Shown: positions 8,337 through 17,292 of the stretch, piece by piece
Position numbering within the stretch: the stretch's first letter is position 1
Layout of the letters: the number at the start of each line of letters is the position of its first letter
Assembly: GCA_964563155.1 (NCBI GenBank)
Contig: CAZLVL010000001.1
Location: 1 to 64,000 of the forward strand
Reading direction: 5' to 3'
DNA: 64,000 nt
From: DUPQ01 sp964563155
GTDB taxonomy: Bacteria > Bacillota > Clostridia > DUPQ01
Translations under genes and position numbers: made by a program
The notes under the pieces: generated by a model
Database searches by the model: none
What the model was told of the DNA's origin: nothing
Seen by the model: only the letters and a program-made list of their open reading frames with translations

Positions 8337-9931
8337 AAGAAATAATTAAAGATAGAATTAGTAGGCTAGACGACATAAATGATAACCTCTTAAAAACTCA
8401 ATGCTTGGATAAAGATTCCCTTTATTATGGCAGTATTATAGATTTTAGAACCGGTTATTCTGAGCCTGCAAGAGGTGTTGCTCTTGCCCATCAGTTTTTG
8501 GCTGCTTACTGCCATAAATATTCTAAGTCCTATAAAAGCATCTTGCTTTTAGAAAGAAGCCTATTAGCAATTGATTATTCTTTAAGAAGGTTACACATTG
8601 ATAATACTTATGATTTAACCTCAACAAATCCTCATGACCCAACAAGTCTTGGATTTTCAGTAAAAAGAATAGCCCCTTCTTTTAGAATGCTAAAGAGCAA
8701 AATTGAAAAAAGCAAAAAACCTCTTCAACTGGAGATTGATTTATATAACAAGATTATAGAGTTTATGACCAAGGCCTCTGAAGGAATGGTGGGAAACGGG
8801 TTTCACACTCCTAATCATAGGTGGGTATTGGGTGCAGGCCTAGCTCTTTGCATGAATATCTTAGATATGCCAGAGCTTAGAGATGAAATTGACAAATATC
8901 TAGAAGAGGGCATAGATTGTGATGAATATGGAGAGTATTCAGAAAGATCCGTTTCCATATACAATATAACAATTAATCAATGTTTAATAATGATGGCAAA
9001 AGAACTAAAAATGCCAGAGCTGCTAGAACATGTACGTCGAAACCTCTATATGACTACAAAATACATTGAACCTGATGGAACTCTTTTTACTCTTAACTCC
9101 ACTAGACAAGACATGGGAGCAAGGACCTATCCCTTTAACCTTTTTAGTATTTACTTGACCATGGCATATGTTGATAAAAATCCTGAGTTTGCATATATGG
9201 CAAAATATATTCATAACATGGCCTCTAAGTCTAAATATGATATAGGGGACCAAGGATACTACAAAACAGCTATACAAGAATACCAATACATGGACTACAA
9301 CATTGATTATTTCAATGAAATAGCTGAAAAGGAATTGAACTTTAAAGAACATGATAGTTTCTTCCCTAACTCTTCTATTGCTAGAATGCGAAATTTTGAT
9401 ACAAGTATGACCCTAATGGCCAATAATCAGATAGGCCTTAAATATCAATACAAATTCCTCGGTATCCACCTAAAGGTATTAGGCCAAAACTATATTGAAT
9501 TTGATCAAATAGAAAAAACCCCAAGTGGCTATACTGTAAAAGGTAAGGACGAATTTTTAGATATAAAGATTAATGCAACTTTCTTAAAAGATGGAGCAGA
9601 GATAGAAATAATTGGGAAAAGTGATTTTTCTTATCCTTGTGCCATAGCTTTACTTTTTAACCAAGAGGGTCTCATAGATTCAAAAGATTATTTTATACAT
9701 ACAGAAAAAGGTAAAAGCCTTATTATGAAAAATGATAAAATGACCTACTCTCACCTTCCTCAGTTTATGCCCTATTCCATAAATATTAAGACCCATTTAG
9801 ATTCCACTGGACAAAATGAGTTTTCTGATATTTGCCTTAAAAAACTTCTAACTGGAGATAAAGACGCCTTTAGCATCTACCTCACCCAAGAAGCTCCCTT
9901 TAGAAGGAAAATAGTTTTTAGTAATTTTTAA
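8333..9931 (+). CDS. predicted polysaccharide-lyase-like (heparinase II/III-type toroid) protein
   Basis: This 532-residue protein appears to have an N-terminal alpha/alpha-toroid half and a C-terminal beta-sandwich half, the layout of heparinase II/III-type lyases. GNGFHTPNHRWVLGAG (about residues 155-170) and DEYGEYSERSVSIYN (about 197-211) resemble the active-site Asn/His/Arg and Tyr motifs of that fold. No signal peptide is visible, so it would act on imported oligosaccharides. The ATG sits in an ATGA overlap with the upstream paralogue and has a strong SD (GAGGGGG). A strong terminator follows at 10011-10043. The substrate is unknown. Nearby fucI, dehydrogenase and isomerase genes suggest glycan use. 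The lyase assignment is inference from motifs. Confidence 0.55.
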   Translation: MKEIIKDRISRLDDINDNLLKTQCLDKDSLYYGSIIDFRTGYSEPARGVALAHQFLAAYCHKYSKSYKSILLLERSLLAIDYSLRRLHIDNTYDLTSTNPHDPTSLGFSVKRIAPSFRMLKSKIEKSKKPLQLEIDLYNKIIEFMTKASEGMVGNGFHTPNHRWVLGAGLALCMNILDMPELRDEIDKYLEEGIDCDEYGEYSERSVSIYNITINQCLIMMAKELKMPELLEHVRRNLYMTTKYIEPDGTLFTLNSTRQDMGARTYPFNLFSIYLTMAYVDKNPEFAYMAKYIHNMASKSKYDIGDQGYYKTAIQEYQYMDYNIDYFNEIAEKELNFKEHDSFFPNSSIARMRNFDTSMTLMANNQIGLKYQYKFLGIHLKVLGQNYIEFDQIEKTPSGYTVKGKDEFLDIKINATFLKDGAEIEIIGKSDFSYPCAIALLFNQEGLIDSKDYFIHTEKGKSLIMKNDKMTYSHLPQFMPYSINIKTHLDSTGQNEFSDICLKKLLTGDKDAFSIYLTQEAPFRRKIVFSNF

Positions 9932-10010
9932 TGGTTATAAATACCGACACCTAGTTCAGATTTTTATTAAAAGCTGAATAAATATTTATAAATATTTAAA
10001 GATAAAACAT

Positions 10011-10043
10011 CATTGGTAGTGCTTAAAAACTACCAATGTTTTT
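10011..10043 (+). terminator. intrinsic terminator of the toroid-protein operon
   Basis: A perfect 10-bp stem (CATTGGTAGT/ACTACCAATG) with an 8-nt loop and TTTTT tail on the plus strand. It overlaps the stop codon of the convergent URO-D-fold gene. Confidence 0.88.
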
Positions 10044-11283
10044 CTATTAGGTCTCTTAATATATGAACAGCTCTTTTAGGCTTTTCTAAATTACCACTTA
10101 AGGTATAAACATCTCTAAAGATAATTTCAAGATTACAATCTTTTGCAGCTCTAAGAGTTCTTAATATGTGATTTTCATATTCCTTTTGGTCAAAGTCATA
10201 GCCTACTCCCAAATAGTGGGGAGATGGTTTTCTAGAATATATTATGGGTCCATTAGCTAATCTTTCTCCCATAAACTCTTCATTACACCAGGCAGATATA
10301 GAAACTTTTTTCATATTGGATAAGTCTTTTAGACAAATATCCCAAAGTGGGTCTACAGCTTCACAACATCCATAATATACAAAGCCATACTCTCTGGCTA
10401 TCATATCTATGTAGGGATAAACAAATTCTTTATACATGTCTGCAGATATACCAGTGGACTCTTGGGAATTTACATTAACCCACATATGTTTCATTAGAAC
10501 CTTGCCATCTTCAGGATCTTGAACCTGATTAGTAAAGCCTCTACTTCCCGCTCCAGTATAATGATTTTTGTTATTCATGGTTAAAAGACCTTCAGCCTCT
10601 AGCCACCTTTGGTAGGCTAAAAGATTATCAGTAACAAGCTTGGTTATACGATGAACTCCTTTTGGATTATCTATCATCTCTACCATCCAAGCTTCCATGC
10701 CCATAAGTTGGATTATCTTCATGGTAATCATGTTACCCCATCTATGAAATCCAGTATCTATCTCCACCTTTAGAATATCTCCTAGAATATCTTTTGCACT
10801 ATCAATTCTATCTTTTGAGTTTTGCCTATCAACTGTAAATGTGGATTGCTTTAGTTTATGAAAATCTGCATCTAAATCTACTATGGGATGCTCATATATA
10901 TAGCCAATTTCTCTGCCTTTAGAATCCTTTGATTTTTTAACACCTATATCTATACCCAATTCTTTATATGTTACATCCCAAGAAAATCTTAAAGAATCAG
11001 GACAAACCTGGTCATCATCTAGCAGTTCATGAACAACTATGTTTTTTGCTATGTCAAATTCAATGCTTCTGGCAAAGGGGGATTCACACTTCAAAGGGGG
11101 TAATATCTCATTTTGAAAAGTATCTGCCTCAACAATTATCATGGGCTGACCTTTTTTATTATCATTGTGGGCATACCAACGCTTGGTTCTTTCTTCCATT
11201 ATGGGAAGTTGCGATATTTCCTTTTGTCTTTTTGCTAAATCTCTTAAATATTCTCTTTCTTTTTGGCTAATGCTATATTTCAT
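10030..11283 (-). CDS. uroporphyrinogen decarboxylase-fold (URO-D/MtaA-like) protein
   Basis: This 417-residue protein is a paralogue of the 859-2094 product. They share the opening (MKYSISQKEREYLRDLAKRQ against MNLTQKERNVLREAAKVYME), the VYYGCCEAVDPLWD motif and a late YSRKPSPHYLG segment. It is longer than HemE and is not expected to act in haem synthesis. URO-D-fold proteins outside haem synthesis often work in methyl transfer with corrinoid proteins; none is encoded here. It lies downstream of the Gfo/Idh and isomerase genes, but a terminator (11358-11394) separates them. A role in sugar catabolism is inferred from context only. Confidence 0.75.
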   Translation of the reverse strand: MKYSISQKEREYLRDLAKRQKEISQLPIMEERTKRWYAHNDNKKGQPMIIVEADTFQNEILPPLKCESPFARSIEFDIAKNIVVHELLDDDQVCPDSLRFSWDVTYKELGIDIGVKKSKDSKGREIGYIYEHPIVDLDADFHKLKQSTFTVDRQNSKDRIDSAKDILGDILKVEIDTGFHRWGNMITMKIIQLMGMEAWMVEMIDNPKGVHRITKLVTDNLLAYQRWLEAEGLLTMNNKNHYTGAGSRGFTNQVQDPEDGKVLMKHMWVNVNSQESTGISADMYKEFVYPYIDMIAREYGFVYYGCCEAVDPLWDICLKDLSNMKKVSISAWCNEEFMGERLANGPIIYSRKPSPHYLGVGYDFDQKEYENHILRTLRAAKDCNLEIIFRDVYTLSGNLEKPKRAVHILRDLIEKHW

Positions 11284-11357
11284 AAACCCATATCCCTCAT
11301 TTTCTTGTGTTTATATTAATTCAAAACATTTTTCTAGGCAAGATTCTTCTCTTACAT

Positions 11358-11394
11358 AAAAAACTGACCTTGGGATAAGACAAGGCCAGTTTTT
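11358..11394 (-). terminator. bidirectional terminator after the Gfo/Idh gene
   Basis: A long stem (AAAACTGACCTTG with CAAGGCCAGTTTT, one mismatch) has an 8-nt loop and T-runs on both sides. It would end the isomerase-dehydrogenase transcript on the minus strand. Confidence 0.82.
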
Positions 11395-11408
11395 ATTTTT
11401 TCCTATTT

Positions 11409-12563
11409 CTAAATTTCAGGTATTACTATTTCAATTTCTCTTCCCAATTGAGCAGATTTATTAATACCATCAATAATAGCTTGATTGTATAAAATTTCTT
11501 CTGATGGGATTGGTGACTTGGTTCCATCAAGAATGGCATCTAAGAAGGATCTTATCTTCATATCAAAGAGGTTTTCCTTGGTTTTTAAGATAGGTAGTTC
11601 AGTTTCTACTTGCGTACCAGAAACCTCATGATATATCTTCATAGGTCCACCAACACTACCATTCCAACACTCGGTAGATGGAATTCTAAGACCAGCCTCT
11701 GTACCTAAAATTAAAGTATCTCCCGCTGTATCCATATTCATTGCCCATGAAATCCTAAAGTCTAAAACAATTCCACCTTCAAGCCTTACAAAGGCGGCTG
11801 CAAAATCATCCACTCCAAAAACATCAGCATATTCTGGGTTCTTAGGATAATAGTCAGGTCTTTTACCAAAGAAATCTGAGGTATAGCCAGAAACTGTTAA
11901 AGGCTTGGGATAGCCTATAGCATTTAGCACCATATCTAAAGAATAGCAACCTATATCTCCAAGAGCTCCAATTCCACCAGTTTCTTTTTCTATAAAGGAG
12001 GTTCCAAAGGGAGTAGGAATACCTCTTCTTCTACCGCCACCAGTTTGAATATAGTAGATATCTCCAAAGATATTGTCTTCTACCAATTTTTTAATAAGCT
12101 TCATGTTTTCATCATAACGAGGTTGGAATCCTATGGATAAAACCTTGTTTGATGCTCTTTCTGCTTTAATAATATCTACAGCCTCATCCAGGGTAACACA
12201 CATGGGTTTTTCTAAAAGGACATTTACTCCCTTTTCTAAGGCATATATGGTACACTCTGCGTGAGTTGTATTATATGTACAGACACTAACAGCATCTAAC
12301 TCTTCATTGTCCAAAAGCTCCTTATGGCTTTTATAGAGATTAACATCCTCTAAGCCTAATTTTTCACAAAAAGCCTGGGCTTTCCCATCAATCAGGTCTG
12401 CACAAGCAACAATTTTAGCATCAGGACATTTGAGATATCCAGCCACATGAGCCTCTGCAATCCAACCAGTACCAATAATACCTACCTTTAATACCTTCTT
12501 GCTATCTCTTTTAGTTTCTTCTTCTTGTGTTTCTTTAAATTTATCAAGAATATTATCTGCCAT
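11409..12563 (-). CDS. Gfo/Idh/MocA family NAD(P)-dependent sugar dehydrogenase
   Basis: This 384-residue oxidoreductase has an N-terminal Rossmann domain with VGIIGTGWIAEAHVAGYL (about residues 27-44) and the family EKP motif (LLEKPMCVT, near 116-124), where the Lys is catalytic. A C-terminal alpha/beta substrate domain includes GGIGALGDIGCYSLDMV. Members oxidise sugars, inositols or glycosides using NAD(P). The upstream neighbour (44 nt away) is a TIM-barrel sugar isomerase-like protein, a very common pairing in sugar or inositol catabolism. The exact substrate cannot be read from the sequence. The N-terminal 25 residues are charged and poorly conserved. Confidence 0.9.
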   Translation of the reverse strand: MADNILDKFKETQEEETKRDSKKVLKVGIIGTGWIAEAHVAGYLKCPDAKIVACADLIDGKAQAFCEKLGLEDVNLYKSHKELLDNEELDAVSVCTYNTTHAECTIYALEKGVNVLLEKPMCVTLDEAVDIIKAERASNKVLSIGFQPRYDENMKLIKKLVEDNIFGDIYYIQTGGGRRRGIPTPFGTSFIEKETGGIGALGDIGCYSLDMVLNAIGYPKPLTVSGYTSDFFGKRPDYYPKNPEYADVFGVDDFAAAFVRLEGGIVLDFRISWAMNMDTAGDTLILGTEAGLRIPSTECWNGSVGGPMKIYHEVSGTQVETELPILKTKENLFDMKIRSFLDAILDGTKSPIPSEEILYNQAIIDGINKSAQLGREIEIVIPEI

Positions 12564-12607
12564 TTTTCTTTATAGTGATACAGTCAATGACCAATCACTC
12601 TCCTCCT

Positions 12608-13456
12608 TTACCATATTATATTATTCAAATACTTTATACTTAAACGAGCACTTTCTATGGCTGTCATACCTTTTGCTGGCATGTCTTGCTCCACTACCAC
12701 CCATTGGGCTCCAACTTCTTTTGATGCCTTTAGTATTTCAGGTATGTTTTGCATTCCATAACCTAAAGGCTTAAAGGTGAAGGTCTCTTGACTAACCTGT
12801 CTTATGTCATCTTTTGGCTTTACACCTAAAAGATCATACATCTTAATTTGATCTTCATTTTCTTCTTGGTATAAGTCTTTTTTAAAGAAATCCTTTAGAT
12901 GTACTACTGGAACCCTACCTTTATACTTTTTAATATACTGAACTGGATCTTCTTTAGCTACCTTAATCCAGCAGGTATCAGGCTGAACCCCTAAATAGTC
13001 TGAAGATATCTTTTCATAGATTATATCTAAGCCATATTTTTCATCAATTTTTATAAACTCAAAATCATGGTTGTGATAGAGCAAGTAGAGGCCATGCTCT
13101 TTAGCCTTTTTACCCGCTTCTTTCATATCTTCCAAGGTCTTCTCAAAAAGAGGGCCTCCTGGTCTTCTTTTTTCATCTAAATAGGGAATTACAATATATT
13201 CACAGCCTATGAATTTATATGTTTTGAATACTTCATCTTTCTTTTCAAGAATCTCTTCTAAAGAAACATGGGCAGATATAGGGGTTAATCCTAATTCATT
13301 TAAGAAATCTTTTACATATTGGGGTTCTTTTCCATAAAGGGAAGCAAACTCAACCCCATCATAACCAAAGCCCTTGATTTTTCTCAAGGTTCCCTCAAAA
13401 TCTGCCACCATCTCATCTCTTACTGAATAAAGTTGCAACGCTATAGGTAAAGACAT
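12608..13456 (-). CDS. sugar phosphate isomerase/epimerase family TIM barrel
   Basis: This protein of about 282 residues belongs to the xylose isomerase-like TIM-barrel family (AP endonuclease 2 fold). Visible signatures are PIALQLYSVRDEM at the N-terminus, GYDGVEFASLYG, LLYHNHDFEF, GVQPDTCWI and VVHLKDFF, which supply the usual metal-binding Glu, His and Asp residues. I place the start at 13456 (MSLPIALQ) because AGGAGG lies about 8 nt before it. The ATG 12 codons further upstream falls in a hairpin and has no SD. With the Gfo/Idh gene downstream it probably forms a two-gene sugar or inositol catabolic unit; the substrate is unknown. Confidence 0.88.
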   Translation of the reverse strand: MSLPIALQLYSVRDEMVADFEGTLRKIKGFGYDGVEFASLYGKEPQYVKDFLNELGLTPISAHVSLEEILEKKDEVFKTYKFIGCEYIVIPYLDEKRRPGGPLFEKTLEDMKEAGKKAKEHGLYLLYHNHDFEFIKIDEKYGLDIIYEKISSDYLGVQPDTCWIKVAKEDPVQYIKKYKGRVPVVHLKDFFKKDLYQEENEDQIKMYDLLGVKPKDDIRQVSQETFTFKPLGYGMQNIPEILKASKEVGAQWVVVEQDMPAKGMTAIESARLSIKYLNNIIW

Positions 13457-13467
13457 AACACACCCTC

Positions 13468-13491
13468 CTGATGGTCTTAATTCTACCATCA
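13468..13491 (-). promoter_or_regulatory. hairpin just upstream of the isomerase SD
   Basis: A 7-bp inverted repeat (TGATGGT ... ACCATCA, about 9-nt loop) ends immediately before the AGGAGG of the isomerase gene. It could be a regulator site or a 5'-UTR hairpin. No function is proven. Confidence 0.3.
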
Positions 13492-13529
13492 TTGAAGGTG
13501 GGCTACAATATTACCCTTAAGAATAGGTC

Positions 13530-14741
13530 CTAAAAAGAAGTTATTTCTTCAAAGATTTTCTTGGCATACATATCGGTCATAGAAGATATGTAATCAATGA
13601 CAGCTAAGATATAGTCTTGTTTATTATCTAGATTATATAAAATCTGATTCTTGTACTTACTTGGCCTATCTTCCACATGGGAAAACTTAATCAATCTATT
13701 GGAAAAAGATGCAGATAACTCTGGATAGATAGTAGAATAATTATCAAGAATATTCTTTATAGTGTCTTTTTCTTGGTAAAAAGATAATAAAACATCAAAC
13801 AAGGATTTTATAACTAGATTAACAAATTTCTCATAAAGCTTTAGTCTCTCATTGTAATAAATATGAGAATAGTTAAACTCTTTTATTGCCTTAAGCATTA
13901 AAAAGCCATTGTCTGAAAAGCATATACCTTGCTCTACTGAACTTTGCTCACAAAGGTCGGTTACCAGATAATTAATAATGGCTGTATTGTTCACAGTTTT
14001 TCCGGGACTTTGATATTGCTTTAGTATCTTATCCAAATCCTCAATATCTTTGTTGTCCAAGATATTTAATCTTAGGGCATCTTCAATATCCCTACCTAGA
14101 TAAGCAATAATATCAGAGACCTTTACTACACAACCCTCATAAGTATAGGGGCTTACAGAAGAGGCATACTTTAGGTCATCTAGGTCCAAAAAGTCCTTTC
14201 TTGCAAATATTTGTTTTCTCTCTATCTCCCCACAATGGGTTACAATACCATCTCTAACTGCATAGGTCAGATTCATATTTTCTTCTTCACCCTCTGCATT
14301 TTGTAGGGTCTCACAAAAGTCTATAAACCTTAAGGAGTTCTTTTCATGCCAAAAGGTAAGGTCTAAATGCTCTTTAGAAATTTTATCTAGCACCTTTTCT
14401 CCACTATGACCAAAGGGAGAATGACCTAAATCATGGCCTGCTGCGATGGCCATAACTAATTCTTGATTAAGACCTAAATATCCTGCAATTCCAAAGCCAA
14501 TGGAGGCAACATTGTTTACATGCTCCATTCTAGTACAGACATGGTCATTTCTTGTGGCAAAAAAGACTTGAGTCTTATGCTTTAATCTTCTATAGGCTCT
14601 AGAATTAATAATTCTTGTGTAGTCTCTATAAAATTCTGACCTAACATCCTTATCTCTTTTTCCCAGTTGGATCTTTCTACTTGTCATATTTTCCCATTTG
14701 GGATTTTCAGCACTTGCTGAAACACTTATCATTTTTTTCAT
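13530..14741 (-). CDS. dgt: deoxyguanosinetriphosphate triphosphohydrolase-like protein (dGTPase, HD domain)
   Basis: This 403-residue HD-superfamily enzyme is predicted to hydrolyse dGTP or other dNTPs to the nucleoside and triphosphate. The family sequence is clear: SRAYRRLKHKTQVF, RMEHVNNVASIG, and AAGHDLGHSPFGHSGE with the metal-binding HD pair, then VSDIIAYLGRDIEDA. It lacks nothing obvious. The ATG follows the stop of the glycosyltransferase gene with no gap, and the nearest SD-like sequence is GGTGG inside that gene. The pairing with a glycosyltransferase looks positional rather than functional. Confidence 0.93.
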   Translation of the reverse strand: MKKMISVSASAENPKWENMTSRKIQLGKRDKDVRSEFYRDYTRIINSRAYRRLKHKTQVFFATRNDHVCTRMEHVNNVASIGFGIAGYLGLNQELVMAIAAGHDLGHSPFGHSGEKVLDKISKEHLDLTFWHEKNSLRFIDFCETLQNAEGEEENMNLTYAVRDGIVTHCGEIERKQIFARKDFLDLDDLKYASSVSPYTYEGCVVKVSDIIAYLGRDIEDALRLNILDNKDIEDLDKILKQYQSPGKTVNNTAIINYLVTDLCEQSSVEQGICFSDNGFLMLKAIKEFNYSHIYYNERLKLYEKFVNLVIKSLFDVLLSFYQEKDTIKNILDNYSTIYPELSASFSNRLIKFSHVEDRPSKYKNQILYNLDNKQDYILAVIDYISSMTDMYAKKIFEEITSF

Positions 14742-16565
14742 TTAAAACCACCATGAGGGTAGCCATCTTAGCAGTTCAATATATTTTACACTTACCTTTA
14801 CTCCTGTCATTGCAGGATAAAAGAGGAAGAATATTATGCCTGCTAAGGCTACATAATATTTGATGTACTTACCAAATCCTTCATATCTTTTTGAAAAATG
14901 GTCCATTACATAAACAAGGGCCAAGATTAAAAAGGGTATGCAGGCAAAGTAGTGATATATGAAGGTAATACTTCTAGGGGCTACAGCCCAAGGTAATAGG
15001 ATGGACAAATAGCCTGCAAAGATAAATAATCCCTTCTTGTCTCTTTTTTTAATGGATAAAACCAAGGTAGCAACTAGGGCTAAAAGGCCAGTCCACCAAA
15101 TTAAAGGATTTCCAATGGCTACAATAGTGCCCCACTGCCCTTCTAAGGTTATGGGAGCTGAATAGTAGTAAACTGGACGATACATAATAGGCCAGCTATA
15201 CCAAGGAGATTCAAAAGGATGAGGATCACTTACTCCACCGTGATAGGTGTACATGTGTTTTTGACTCGCTATAACATTATCTATAATTTCTGCCAGTGTA
15301 AACTTTTGATTATCAATGGCAGCTGATTGTATTTGAAAGATTGGGGTATAGGTTGCAACATAAATGACAGCTGGCACCAGTATGAAAAGTAAGATACATA
15401 AAAAACTTGTCAATAAAGTGTTTCTAAGCACAATATTCTTTAATTTTCTTGTTTCCAGCTTTCTATAGCCCCTAAATTGACTAAAGGTTTTAATAAAGTA
15501 AAGTATGGCTATTCCTGCTCCAGCATACAAGCCAATCCACTTAACAGACACTGCTAAACCAAAAAATACGCCTGATAACAACAAGGCAATTAGACCCTTG
15601 TAATAGGGGGTTCTATTTAAATCCATGTCTAAATAAGAGGCCATGAAGTAAAAGGTTAACATTATGAAGAGGACAAGGAAGGAATCTACTGTACCTATTC
15701 TAGTTTGAACAAAGTGCATACACTCAAAGGCTAAGAGCGACATTGCAACAAGAGAGAAGTAATGATTCTTAAAAATCTTTTTACTCATTGCATACATTAC
15801 TGGTAACATCAAAGCTCCTGCAAGAGCTCCCATAACCCTATAGCCAAAAGGATTGAGACCAAAAATCTGATAAGACCACATAATAATTATTTTCCCTAAG
15901 TGGGGATGAGTATTTTCATAAGTGGTGTGATGCTTTAATAAAAATTCATAGGCTGTCCTAGGAAAATATATTTCATCAAAATATGTTGAGTTTTTGTAAG
16001 ATGGTTCATATACAAATTTGTCTTGCTCATCAAATAAATTTGCAGATTTTTCATCCTTATATGGATTTGCTGGTGTAACATTTTTTATTGCTATTGGGGT
16101 TTCACTGTCTTTTGCAAAAAAGCAGACCTCCATGATCTCTCCCCTAGTTCCTTTGATAACCCTATCTTCAGGATCTTGATAGGTGGCTGAAACTATTTTT
16201 ATGGAATCTGTCTCTACTATTTTTTCTAAATCTACATAGAGCCATTTTAGAAATTTACTAGCTCCTTTTTCCAAAGTTGCAAAGTGTTCGTACCTTCCAG
16301 CATTGTCCTTGTAGTACAAATCTAAAGATGTCACATTGTACCAAGTCTCTCCCAAGCCACAAAGGTAGGTTATTCTTTCAATTTTTTCTTTCTTCTCAAA
16401 ATCCACAAATAGGGTTGAACCAGCTCTTTCTGGGGTCCAACCATTAACAGGCGCTTTAGCATCGCCTAGATTAATCAAAGATAAAATGAGATACAAAATT
16501 GTTATAATAACGACACTTAATTTTTCCTTAAAAGCTGACTTATTTCTTAAAAGATTTTTTTTCAT
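14742..16565 (-). CDS. PMT-type (GT39/GT83-like) polyprenyl-phosphate-sugar glycosyltransferase, membrane
   Basis: This 607-residue protein has a first membrane helix near residues 15-35. A beta-rich extracytoplasmic insert (about 40-165) follows and looks like a discoidin or lectin-type module. The conserved PMT loop FDEIYFPRTAYEFLLKHH and THPHLGKIIIMW (about 203-240) carries the acidic catalytic residues. About ten further membrane segments run to the C-terminus. Such enzymes transfer a sugar from a lipid carrier to protein or glycan outside the membrane. The acceptor is unknown. The insert between helix 1 and the catalytic loop is the unusual part. It is directly joined to dgt downstream. 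Confidence 0.85.
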   Translation of the reverse strand: MKKNLLRNKSAFKEKLSVVIITILYLILSLINLGDAKAPVNGWTPERAGSTLFVDFEKKEKIERITYLCGLGETWYNVTSLDLYYKDNAGRYEHFATLEKGASKFLKWLYVDLEKIVETDSIKIVSATYQDPEDRVIKGTRGEIMEVCFFAKDSETPIAIKNVTPANPYKDEKSANLFDEQDKFVYEPSYKNSTYFDEIYFPRTAYEFLLKHHTTYENTHPHLGKIIIMWSYQIFGLNPFGYRVMGALAGALMLPVMYAMSKKIFKNHYFSLVAMSLLAFECMHFVQTRIGTVDSFLVLFIMLTFYFMASYLDMDLNRTPYYKGLIALLLSGVFFGLAVSVKWIGLYAGAGIAILYFIKTFSQFRGYRKLETRKLKNIVLRNTLLTSFLCILLFILVPAVIYVATYTPIFQIQSAAIDNQKFTLAEIIDNVIASQKHMYTYHGGVSDPHPFESPWYSWPIMYRPVYYYSAPITLEGQWGTIVAIGNPLIWWTGLLALVATLVLSIKKRDKKGLFIFAGYLSILLPWAVAPRSITFIYHYFACIPFLILALVYVMDHFSKRYEGFGKYIKYYVALAGIIFFLFYPAMTGVKVSVKYIELLRWLPSWWF

Positions 16566-16653
16566 ATTTTCCTTTATTCTATTTACCTACTGTAATTTAT
16601 TAATCTTTTTGTATTAATCTTTCAGTATAAACTCATAGTAAAAATACTAGACT

Positions 16654-17292
16654 CTAAAAAGTATTTTTAACTTGTTTAAGAACCTTGACTACACTTTTTG
16701 GGTTGGCATTTTCTTTCATAATTTGGGCATCAGACTCATCTCCACCAATAGTACCATAATGCATAGGTACCACATACTTAGATTTAAAATAAAAGGTAGA
16801 TTTGCCTGAATCAACTGGATTCATAACATACTTATCTCCAGGAAAAAGAGGAACCAAGGCAATATCACATTGGATATCCTTCATTTCTTCTATTATGTCT
16901 GTGTCCCCTGCATGATAGATGGTTAAGTCTCCAAAATCTACTACATAGCCTAACCAGTCATTTTCTTTGGGGTGAAAGGGTTTATCCACATTGTAGGCTC
17001 TAACAGCTTTTATCTTAACCCCTTTTACCTCTACACTTTGATTTGGCTCAAGGACAATAACATTATCCATACCTAAAATCTCTGCACTGTCTTTTTCAGT
17101 TACAATAACTGTATCTTTCTTTAAAATCTTTAAAATATCTTGCTTTGAACAATGGTCAGAATGCTTATGGGATACTAGAATAAGGTCGGCTTTTTTACCC
17201 TCATCAATTTGAAATGGGTCAAAATATACAATAATATCTTTATCCACCCTAAATGTTGCATGCCCCAACCAAACTAGATTATTCATCAACAT
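16654..17292 (-). CDS. metallo-beta-lactamase-fold metal-dependent hydrolase (UPF0173-like)
   Basis: This protein of about 212 residues carries the metallo-beta-lactamase fold: WLGHATFRV at the start, the metal-binding VSHKHSDHC (HxHxDH), HAGDTD and the late VPMHYGTIGG. The length fits the UPF0173 group. Its substrate is not known. I place the start at 17292 (MLMNNLVW), 9 nt after GAGG; the ATG at 17286 is also possible. It overlaps the upstream CNNM-type gene by 14 nt, so the three genes from 19869 to 16654 look like one operon. Confidence 0.88.
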   Translation of the reverse strand: MLMNNLVWLGHATFRVDKDIIVYFDPFQIDEGKKADLILVSHKHSDHCSKQDILKILKKDTVIVTEKDSAEILGMDNVIVLEPNQSVEVKGVKIKAVRAYNVDKPFHPKENDWLGYVVDFGDLTIYHAGDTDIIEEMKDIQCDIALVPLFPGDKYVMNPVDSGKSTFYFKSKYVVPMHYGTIGGDESDAQIMKENANPKSVVKVLKQVKNTF

